This document shows, one piece after another, positions 59,301 to 64,000 of a DNA stretch of 64,000 nucleotides. The first letter of the stretch is position 1; each line of letters starts with the position of its first letter. Below the pieces are notes generated by a model. That model was not told the origin of the DNA. It saw only the letters and a program-made list of their open reading frames with translations, and ran no database searches. The position numbers and the translations under genes are program-made. This DNA is from Owenia fusiformis. Taxonomy: Eukaryota > Annelida > Polychaeta > Sabellida > Oweniidae. The stretch spans positions 33,591,425 to 33,655,424 of the forward strand of contig CAIIXF020000010.1 of NCBI GenBank assembly GCA_903813345.2. The letters run 5' to 3'.

Positions 59301-62104
59301 AATTTGAATGCCAGTGGAATCCCTCTCTAATTTGAATGCCAGTGGTATCCCTCTCTAATTTGGATGCCAGTGGAATCCCTCTCTAATTTGAATGCCAGTG
59401 GAATCCCTCTCTAATTTGAATGCCAGTGGAATCCCTCTCTAATTTGAATGCCAGTGGAATCCCTCTCTAATTTGAATGCCAGTGGAATCCCTCTCTAATT
59501 TGAATGTCAGTGGAATCCCTCTCTTATTTGAATGCCAGTGGAATCCCTCTCTTATTTGAATGCCAGTGGAATCCCTCTCTAATTTGAATGCCAGTGGAAT
59601 CCCTCTCTAATTTGAATGCCAGTGGAATCCCTCTCTAATTTGAATGTCATTGTAATCCCTCTCTAATTTGAATGCCAGTGGAATCCCTCTCTAATTTGAA
59701 TGCCAGTGGAATCCCTCTCTAATTTGAATGCCAGTGGAATCCCTCTCTAATTTGAATGTCAGTGGAATCCCTCTCTTATTTGAATGCCAGTGGAATCCCT
59801 CTCTTATTTGAATGCCAGTGGAATCCCTCTCTAATTTGAATGCCAGTGGAATCCCTCTCTTATTTGAATGCCAGTGGAATCCCTCTCTAATTTGAATGCC
59901 AGTGGAATCCCTCTCTAATTTGAATGCCAGTGGAATCCCTCTCTAATTTGAATGCCAGAGGAATCCCTCTCTTATTTGAATGCCAGTGGAATCCTTCTCT
60001 AATTTGAATGCCAGTGGAATCCCTCTCTAATTTGAATGCCAGTGGAATCGATCAAGTGTTAAGATTTGGTGGTGTTCACATTTTGAGTTTTTTAACAAGG
60101 AAGTTAATGGCAGTTTAAAATGAGGGATTAAAATGCAAAATGTCACCACCTGCCATTTGTTACAGATGCTGAACACCAACCACCAACAGCTGAAGACCGT
60201 CTACACAAAAGTTGGAGACTATATCAGTTGAACACCATCCACAAAAAAGTTGGAGACTATATTAATTGGATTGCAAGACCGTTAACATTGTGAGATGTTC
60301 AGATGAGAGGTGTTCCAATATGGGGATTTGATGGTATATGCTATCAATAAAAAGATACCAGTGATGAGTGTAAAAACTGTTAAGGAGCATTTAATCATGA
60401 AACAATATTGTACCAAAGAGACTTAATAATAGGTTTGTATCAACAAAGCCCTACTAATAGCCACATTTAAAGCCTAGTAGAAACTTTAATGTAAGAATGT
60501 TCAGATTTTGAGAGTAACATCTTGAAAGTGTTATACATTTATTTATTTATTTATTTCATTTTTGTTTATTTCATAAAAAATCTTTAAAATATACATTATA
60601 AATGTTTTTGGTTTCCTGACCTTGAAGAAAAAATCACTCATCTTGAATGTAAGCCAAATGAAATGGTTTGATTTAGTTTGTTGGCCTAATAACCTCCATA
60701 TAACACCTAACACTTTGTTTAGTAAATATCCCTCCCATAATATCCAAGGATGTTTTAAAATGGAAAATAAGGGGGAAAAGAGTGGAATCAGCAAGGAGTA
60801 AAGTAAACAGGCATGTAGTTAACACTCTAAATTGTATAGAAATGCAAAAAATCAGATACGTCATTCAAATTTTAGAGAGAAATTGAGTGAAATAAGCATG
60901 AGCAGACGGACATTTCAACACATAGGTAACATTTGACTGTGATCATGGTGATATGATATATGAGTTTCGCTTAAGTTTATACTAAATCATTTACACAAAT
61001 ATCTGAACTACTTCATTTAATGGAATTTTCATATAATTTAGAAGTATAAGGACGTGTCAGTTTACTTTATTTCTTGCTTGATCCACATCTTTCCACATTT
61101 GAAAACTTCACAATGATGACATATTAATGTAAGTTACATATAAACAATGAATTTGTGTTTATCAATAAACTGAACCAGCCTGAAAATTAAAATCTATGAG
61201 GTCAATTTTTAAACATGAATTTAATTACCAAAGAGTGAAATCAGCGAGGAATTAAATAAATGGGCAAGTAGTGAATAGTCTAAATTGTACAGAAATGCAA
61301 AATATCAAAATCCAAACAATATATTGAGAGAAAATAACAGAATAAATATGAAAAAGATTTTGATTTTAAACACAGATCATTTCTTTATGTTATGGGTATT
61401 TGGTCTCCCAAGTAGATGTGTCTAAACAAAGATGTATCATTTGCCTGAATAATTGGAGAGATATTTTTTGAATTAGTTTCTAAATTTTTCATCTTCAAAA
61501 AATATGCTGTCTTCTAGTAAATTCTAGTCTTTAACAAGTAGTAATCTAACATCAAGTCCCAGTTATTCAATAGACTGACGAGAAAATTATAATATTTTAA
61601 GGAGGTTTACAACAATTGACATGGAAAGGGTGAAATCTGTACATGGCAGGTAGATACCTCATGTTTATTCCACATTATATGTTACTTAGTGATCTCCCCC
61701 CGGGATATTTTCGCAACTGGGTGCTAAATCCTCACTCTATCTGTTTTTTTAGTCAAAATATCTCAATATGTCCCACTTTTGGCACGTTGCAGGGATTTTT
61801 AGGATTGGGAGGCATGTGATTTTCAGATTTTTAACTCGGCATTGCGCCCATTTGCACTAATGCTTGGAAGATAACTGGTTACTATGGTTATGGTCATTGG
61901 GTATCGGACAACTACAAACACGCAAACAAACCTTAGTTACGCCATCTGAGAATGCCTTCCTGGCGAGAGCTGCAGGGCCATCGACAGTTCTCCCGTCATC
62001 ATCCGGACCCCAAGAAGCGCTGTAGATATCAATATGGTTCGGGTTCAAGCTGAGTGCTTCAGCTTCTACTGAATCTGTGACATCACCATCCAACATACGG
62101 ACAC
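31844..62104 (-). CDS. FURIN: Furin-type proprotein convertase, 3' two-thirds of the gene
   Basis: Calcium-dependent serine endoprotease of the secretory pathway that cleaves precursors after paired basic residues. Exons in order: 62104-61932, 58789-58577, 56919-56819, 55780-55677, 55525-55408, 55076-54980, 54761-54554, then either 50488-50079, or 43275-43123 plus 32376-31844. All phases agree. The in-window coding length is 1,700 nt (membrane form) or 1,424 nt (short form), both without a stop. Visible: YSASWGP loop, oxyanion Asn in [11 protein letters not shown], nucleophile Ser in [14 protein letters not shown] domain with [16 protein letters not shown] and [11 protein letters not shown], Cys-rich module, membrane span and acidic-cluster tail. 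The exons for pro-domain, catalytic Asp and His are beyond the right edge. The single short Cys-rich module with a TGN-type tail favours furin over PCSK5/6, but a basal furin/PCSK5/6 relative is possible. Confidence 0.9.
32555..32880. repeat. Dispersed repeat copy without the MITE insertion
   Basis: Matches 28612-29080. Internal inverted ends TTCTAATATGATA and TATCATATTAGAA (32555-32689) suggest a small TIR element nested in a larger repeat. Confidence 0.7.
33123..33200. mobile_element. 78-bp mariner-like mini-MITE
   Basis: CAGGGTGTCCATCAAGTTTT and the inverted TAATGGACACCCTG, followed by TA. Confidence 0.6.
33472..33611. mobile_element. Palindromic MITE, CAATAGACG family, copy 2
   Basis: CAATAGACGTTTCCAATAAA then CCGTG at the left; GCACGGTTTATTGGGAAAGT then CTATT at the right. 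Shorter centre than the copy at 25692. Confidence 0.75.
38812..38859. mobile_element. 48-bp mini-MITE with TA flanks
   Basis: CAGGGTGTCCTGTTAATATC ... TTATGAACACCCTG between TA dinucleotides. Possibly the remains of an imprecise excision. Confidence 0.5.
38949..39941. mobile_element. Palindromic Tc1/mariner-type element, 993 bp
   Basis: TA-flanked CAGGGTGACCGGAAAAAAAG at each end, inverted. The inverted arms extend about 245 bp and include the 3' coding part of a transposase in each. The minus strand near 39230-39340 reads [18 protein letters not shown], and the plus strand at 39581 reads [20 protein letters not shown]. The element is therefore an inverted duplication of a transposase 3' end and cannot encode a whole enzyme. 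Confidence 0.8.
40815..40990 (+). repeat. GGAATAAAGTAAACAGG family copy
   Basis: Full set of family motifs, from CATGTTTTCAAATCAAGAAG to AATAAGCATGAGCAAAC. Confidence 0.8.
43123..43275 (-). CDS. FURIN: Furin-like alternative exon leading to the membrane form
   Basis: Acceptor ATAATTACAG and donor ATAG|GTGTGT, phase 1 at both ends, 51 codons. It starts [13 protein letters not shown], the last strand of the P domain, then a short Ser/Thr linker and [12 protein letters not shown], the first cysteines of the Cys-rich module that the 32-kb exon continues. The NWTLVLYGT part duplicates the start of the 50-kb exon, so the two look like alternatives. An Asn-Leu-Ser glycosylation site is present. Confidence 0.88.
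43276..46340 (-). other. Furin-like intron segment, no gene seen
   Basis: AT-rich. Around 45580-45720 is a decayed relative of the CAATAGACG MITE centre (GACCAGATTGATG ... ACAACCTATGACATT). Nothing else is recognised. Confidence 0.4.
46344..46353 (-). terminator. Candidate poly(A) signal of the sulfotransferase gene
   Basis: The minus strand reads AATAAATAAAA about 80 nt after the stop codon at 46429. Confidence 0.5.
46429..47472 (-). CDS. Uronyl 2-sulfotransferase-like enzyme, intronless, nested in the furin-like gene
   Basis: Complete 347-residue type II membrane protein. Residues 5-22 ([18 protein letters not shown]) are a signal anchor, and the rest is Golgi-luminal. PKCGSGTF (77-84) is the 5'-phosphosulfate loop binding PAPS, with KCGS as in uronyl 2-sulfotransferase (UST). 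GHLSFMDF (136-143) carries the likely catalytic His. IVRDPVERW (156-164) is the 3'-phosphate site. FSGQY corresponds to the FCGQ or FCGH segment of UST and HS2ST. The predicted reaction is transfer of sulfate to the 2-O of uronic acid in glycosaminoglycans; exact substrate is unknown. Length is a little short of vertebrate UST (about 400), mainly in the stem. It lies on the same strand inside a furin-like intron. A single exon and a poly(A) signal close behind suggest a retrocopy or an invertebrate expansion. The frame is intact. Confidence 0.85.
   Translation of the reverse strand: MDKRLVFIAVTVLVLLNLYTFWTDDVVKIEEPLHHYEGRHEITNLLPVSQCNKSSRNLIGYESDNRDKALIIYSEMPKCGSGTFVRILSDVCKYSKHYRTKYTWPTPSPFELQSVESKQKYISSKILPLRPYIFMGHLSFMDFTELGYKQPLYIDIVRDPVERWISLYYYKRVAPFHIKRLKLTQKEKSQTIEYCIKNWISLTGCLGRSVKATAECLKTEPYKGCKDEKIVSRYPIWFSGQYINPSLVSLQRAKTNIEKYYTFIGITEHFDETLKAIETILPSFTNELTRIYKTVENGNVGHNKVRPSDESIAVMKELLSDDYELYGFIRQRFYKHLNCLAINITKH
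48006..48500 (+). pseudogene. LINE reverse-transcriptase C-terminal remnant
   Basis: Plus-strand frame reads [17 protein letters not shown], a stop, then [19 protein letters not shown] and [19 protein letters not shown]. The downstream segment includes [15 protein letters not shown]. This is the tail region after the RT fingers of non-LTR retrotransposons (LxTLVxPILLYGSEIW ... FxKxxLGVKKSTxxxxVYGELGRFPL). Stops and a frame change show it is dead. Confidence 0.7.
48779..50078 (-). other. Furin-like intron, or 3' UTR of the short isoform
   Basis: No coding sequence seen. If the 50-kb exon is terminal, its 3' UTR is here. The first AATAAA on the minus strand is near 49079-49084, about 1 kb away. 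Confidence 0.4.
50079..50488 (-). CDS. FURIN: Furin-like alternative terminal exon: Thr-rich stalk and hydrophobic end
   Basis: Acceptor TCTTGTTTGCAG; the T left by the 54.6-kb exon plus CT makes Ser. It reads [15 protein letters not shown], the closing P-domain strand, then about 90 residues of Thr/Pro/Ser-rich mucin-like stalk (for example [17 protein letters not shown]). It ends [18 protein letters not shown]-stop, a short hydrophobic tail without a basic cytosolic end, compatible with a GPI-anchor signal but not proven. At 50135 the sequence CTACAG|GCAAGAG could serve as a GC donor with phase 1, which would join in frame to either downstream exon. So this exon may be terminal or internal. 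Confidence 0.82.
50489..54553 (-). other. Furin-like intron before the alternative ends
   Basis: No coding exon. Contains short palindromic repeats TTCAACCATTGAAA(AGG)TTGAA near 50705-50755 and 51366-51490, a degenerate 20-bp repeat (GTTTTGGAAAATACAGCATT) at 52244-52346, and two diverged GGAATAAAGTAAACAGG copies (51944-52062, 53893-53985). Confidence 0.5.
51366..51490. repeat. Palindromic 27-bp tandem repeat, about 5 copies
   Basis: Unit CAGTTCAACCATTGAAAAGG followed by TTGAAAG. TTCAACC and GGTTGAA pair within each unit. Confidence 0.75.
54554..54761 (-). CDS. FURIN: Furin-like exon: main part of the P domain
   Basis: Acceptor GTTTTTTAG, donor ACAT|GTAAGT. It reads [20 protein letters not shown], then [40 protein letters not shown] and LEIENSGST. 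It corresponds to the jelly-roll P domain that stabilises the catalytic domain and sets its calcium and pH needs. The RGD seen in mammalian furin is conserved. Ends with one spare base. Confidence 0.93.
54980..55076 (-). CDS. FURIN: Furin-like exon: start of the P domain
   Basis: Acceptor TTCTTTCAG, donor CAG|GTATTA. It reads [19 protein letters not shown] then [20 protein letters not shown] matches RLEHAQ of mammalian furin. Phases agree with both neighbours. Confidence 0.92.
55125..55260. repeat. GTCACCACC family copy with 21-bp triplication
   Basis: GTCACCACCTGCCATGTGTT then CAACCACCAAACG, followed by three tandem TTGTCCCAAATGCCGAAC units. Confidence 0.65.
55408..55525 (-). CDS. FURIN: Furin-like exon: end of the catalytic domain
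   Basis: Acceptor TTGTTTTCAG, donor AATAA|GTAAGA. It reads [19 protein letters not shown] then [19 protein letters not shown]. SHSxGYGLxDA is the conserved close of the subtilisin-like domain. NWT is a potential glycosylation site, conserved in furin. Confidence 0.93.
55677..55780 (-). CDS. FURIN: Furin-like exon: catalytic domain segment
   Basis: Acceptor CATCATTTCAG, donor AAAG|GTTTGT. Joined to AA from the previous exon it reads [20 protein letters not shown] then [15 protein letters not shown], as in furin ([15 protein letters not shown]...DWATNGVGRK). Confidence 0.94.
55986..56880. repeat. 76-bp tandem array copied from the catalytic-Ser exon and its donor
   Basis: Ten intervals of exactly 76 bp can be counted between AGACTT landmarks at 56051 and 56811, plus a diverged first copy. 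The last unit is the real exon end itself. On the minus strand each unit runs GCTCCTTTAGCAGGGGGCAT, TTGTGCCCTGGCCTTACAGG, CAAA|GTAAGTCTTAGATATA, ATATTCCTCTGCCAG. So exon tail, splice donor and a short piece of intron have been amplified into the intron. Every unit keeps an open exon frame. Confidence 0.95.
56819..56919 (-). CDS. FURIN: Furin-like exon with the catalytic serine
   Basis: Acceptor TTGTTCTTTTAG, donor GGCAAA|GTAAGT. It reads [20 protein letters not shown] then [24 protein letters not shown] holds the nucleophile Ser of the subtilisin triad. Its 3' half is the parent sequence of the adjacent 76-bp array. Two spare bases (AA) pair with C of the next exon to give Asn. Confidence 0.94.
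57601..58012. repeat. Inverted pair of GGAATAAAGTAAACAGG family arms
   Basis: A minus-oriented arm (57601-57780, outer end ATGTCCGTCTGCTCATGC) and a plus-oriented arm (from 57901) face each other around a 120-bp centre, joined at TGTTTTAAAACATGA and ATGTTTTAAAATG. A 120-codon minus frame over this region is not a gene. Confidence 0.75.
58577..58789 (-). CDS. FURIN: Furin-like exon with the oxyanion-hole Asn
   Basis: Acceptor CTATTTACAG, donor CAAATA|GTAAGT, 71 codons in phase 0. It reads [76 protein letters not shown] carries the Asn of the oxyanion hole. [14 protein letters not shown] and [10 protein letters not shown] are furin-family signatures. Confidence 0.95.
59043..60050. repeat. 28-bp minisatellite, about 36 copies
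   Basis: Unit CCTCTCTAATTTGAATGCCA followed by GTGGAATC, very uniform with a few TTATT and GTCAG variants. No spacers, so not a CRISPR array. Lies in a furin-like intron. Confidence 0.97.
60130..60260. repeat. GTCACCACC family copy
   Basis: AATGTCACCACCTGCCATTT, GTTACAGATGC, CAACCACCAACAGC and two AAAGTTGGAGACTATAT segments. Confidence 0.65.
60752..60915 (+). repeat. GGAATAAAGTAAACAGG family copy, best preserved
   Basis: Runs from TGTTTTAAAATGGAAAATAA to the terminus AAATAAGCATGAGCAGACGG then ACAT. Confidence 0.85.
61030..61345. repeat. Diverged inverted pair of the same family
   Basis: Minus arm (GTTTACTTTATTTCTTGCTTG) and plus arm (AGCGAGGAATTAAATAAATG, GTCTAAATTGTACAGAAATG). Confidence 0.6.
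61932..62104 (-). CDS. FURIN: Furin-like exon: catalytic domain, first exon in the window
   Basis: Acceptor TTTCCCTCAG, donor ACTAAG|GTTTGT. It begins two bases into a codon, so a preceding exon with one spare base lies to the right. It reads [57 protein letters not shown]. YSASWGPxDDGxTVDGP is the most conserved furin stretch and forms part of the acidic S1/S4 pocket. Confidence 0.95.
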
Positions 62105-63350
62105 CTGAGGGAAATAAAATCAAAATCTTTTTTAAATATACAATTTATATAATAATACTAGTGGAATAATGTCAGCTTACATGGTAAAATATTTGAAAGT
62201 CTGAAGTTATTAAAAAAAAAATAAACTGTTTTAATAATTAACTGAATGTTGTTCTTGAATATAATTGTATTGTTTTGAAAATCAAAAATCAAATAATAAA
62301 CAAATAATCTTAAGCAGAATCTTAAGTCCAAACAACATTTTTGCAGGAGATTTATTTTGTTTATTTTACTATATACTTTTAGTTGAAGGGCTGGTTATTC
62401 ATTATACTTCCCACCTTAATTAGCAACATTATTGATTCTTCTTAACCACCTTAATTAGCCAGATTGTTCATTCTATTTTGTCTACCTTAAGACATTATAA
62501 TTGCCTTCTAGAAGATATGTTTTATTGATATTCATGTTATTTTCCATAAACCCAAGGGTTAACTTTTATTCTATGATATCCTTTGAAAATTCTGAAAATA
62601 AATGATAATCATACTAATTCATTCAAAAATAATACTTATCACCCAAAGTTCACTGTGTTATGACGATTCTTTAGAAATAGAAGGAAATAAAATTCTATAG
62701 ATCCCTACCATTAAACTGAAATAATTCTCACATGGGGAACATAATTGCAAAGAAAATGAAGAACCCGCTCTGTAAAATGTCCGTCTGCTCGTGTCAATTT
62801 CTCTCTATTTCTCTCTAAAATTTGAATGAAGTTACTGATTTTCTCTCATTTCTATACAATTTAGAGTGTTAACAACATGCCTGTTTACTTTATTCCTTGC
62901 TGATTCCACTCTTTTCTACTCTATTTTGTGTTTTAAAACATGACCACACAACATTTTCAAAGGGAACCTCTTTCCGCATTAAAAATAGTGAGTAGTTGTA
63001 AAAGCAACACTTGAGAATCATTTCAATATTCTGATATTTCCCAAAGGAAGGCACTTAAAATAGTATTTATTATCAATGAATGCACCAGGTAAACAAGTAT
63101 TGTTAAAATATCTACCAATGAATAGTTTTATATCACAAAACAGATAGAAAAACAGGGCAATCAACAAGAAATAAAATTCCACTTTGTTGATGAAATCATA
63201 AAGAAATACAAGAAAATCACCTCAGAAACATAAACATGTATAGAACTCTCTATTAAACTGTCCAATTTACAGAGTAGTGCGAGACTGAAAGAAGAACCCT
63301 TCATCACCAGTTGAACTAACCTTCCAAATACCAGAAAAATAAAATATATA
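62105..63350 (-). other. Furin-like intron with one family repeat
   Basis: No coding exon. Minus-oriented GGAATAAAGTAAACAGG copy at 62770-62948 (outer end AATGTCCGTCTGCTCGTG) and a diverged plus arm near 63140-63220. Confidence 0.5.
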
Positions 63351-64000
63351 CAGGGTGATCCAGAAGTAACGTCAAAGATGTTGTAATTTCAAAAGTATTC
63401 ATCAGATCTTCATGAAATTTGGTATACATGTACCCACAACATTTCTGAGTTACCATCTCAAAGATTGGAATTCAATCATTTCATTGGTTGAAATTATGGT
63501 TGCTATAGTAACCCGATATCGCGTAACCCGGGGCAAATTACTTAACGTGTAATGCGTAATCTCAAAATATCAACAAGATCTGAAATTGTTATATCCTCAA
63601 CATTTTATTTCACAACAATATAAATCATACTATTGCACAGTTACTAATAATAGTTCATTCTACATAATTGCCACCATTTGCAACACATTTCTCATGTCTG
63701 GATACCCATTCCTTGAACACAGAATTAAATCCATTAGAACTCATTCCTTGTAGGGCTAGTACTACGGCATTTTTCAATTCCTCACAGGATTGAAAATTAT
63801 TTCCACTAAGGTTTCTTTTTAGTTCCCCATACAAATAAAAGTCACTGGGGGCAAGATCAGGTGAATAAGGGGCATGTTCAAGTTGTTGAAATCCAAGTGT
63901 TTGGACTGTGTTGCTGGTCAGGATTGCAGTGTGCGTAGGGGCATTGTCCCAATGCAAGATAAACTGCTGCAGATGTCCGGGACGCTTTTTCCTCAGGGAA
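63351..64000 (-). mobile_element. Mariner element, 3' part, running off the right edge
   Basis: TA then CAGGGTGATCCAGAAGTAAC is the terminal repeat; the transposase reads towards it from the right edge. It sits in the furin-like intron upstream of the first visible exon. Confidence 0.8.
63655..64000 (-). CDS. Mariner transposase, C-terminal part
   Basis: Open from the window edge to TGA at 63655, about 114 codons. It contains FILHWDNAPTHTA and YSPDLAPSDFYLYGELK, with 34 residues between the catalytic Asp of WDN and that of PSD, the DD34D spacing of mariner. It ends RHEKCVANGGNYVE as usual. This end has no stop or frameshift, so the copy may be fairly young. The N-terminal HTH part and first catalytic Asp are outside the window. 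Confidence 0.88.
   Translation of the reverse strand, partial: SLRKKRPGHLQQFILHWDNAPTHTAILTSNTVQTLGFQQLEHAPYSPDLAPSDFYLYGELKRNLSGNNFQSCEELKNAVVLALQGMSSNGFNSVFKEWVSRHEKCVANGGNYVE

Noticed and set aside
59043-60050. Regular 28-bp repeats looking like a CRISPR array
   Set aside because: Units are directly joined without spacers and the DNA is eukaryotic; it is a minisatellite.

Overview
This window is AT-rich nuclear DNA from an animal, most likely a marine invertebrate. The evidence is short exons in long introns with GT-AG borders, animal-specific protein families (furin-type proprotein convertase with P domain, uronyl 2-sulfotransferase, MYND protein, TMEM79-like membrane protein, spectrin repeats), and many DNA transposons, foldback elements and minisatellites. 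The phylum cannot be fixed from sequence alone. There are no operons, tRNAs, rRNAs or CRISPR arrays that I can support.

Layout, left to right. 1-2.5 kb: exons of a plus-strand spectrin-repeat gene with an in-frame stop, probably a pseudogene. 2.7-6.1 kb: repeats, a Tc1/mariner-type foldback element and a 30/33-bp minisatellite. 9.6-11.4 kb: a 42-bp minisatellite that runs into the stop codon of an intronless minus-strand MYND gene (11440-13011). 14.6-21.9 kb: a 7.3-kb element with TA-flanked inverted ends and subterminal repeats. It holds a psq-type DNA-binding exon, a nested small TIR element, and an inner inverted-repeat element carrying a frameshifted gene of the HEEAD/TGCDT/Cys-rich family. 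22.1-23.9 kb: a complete TMEM79-like gene (one 5' UTR exon, three coding exons). 24-31.4 kb: intergenic, with several small foldback elements.

From 31.8 kb to beyond 62 kb lies one minus-strand gene, a furin-type convertase. Its pro-region and the exons for the catalytic Asp and His are off the right edge. The exons seen run from the catalytic domain (62.1-55.4 kb) through the P domain (55.1-54.6 kb). They then offer two alternative ends: a Thr-rich exon with its own stop (50.1-50.5 kb), or a Cys-rich exon (43.1-43.3 kb) joined to a terminal exon with a membrane span and acidic-cluster tail (31.8-32.4 kb). All junctions agree in phase, and both versions give an uninterrupted frame. The introns contain an intronless uronyl 2-sulfotransferase-like gene (46.4-47.5 kb), a LINE fragment, a palindromic mariner-type element, a 28-bp minisatellite, and at the right edge a mariner with a DD34D transposase end.

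The most unusual structure is at 56.0-56.9 kb. The 3' part of the exon with the catalytic serine, with its splice donor, has been tandemly amplified about ten times at a 76-bp period. Each copy keeps an AG, a 45-nt open frame in the correct phase and a GTAAGT donor, so each could act as a frame-preserving mini-exon.
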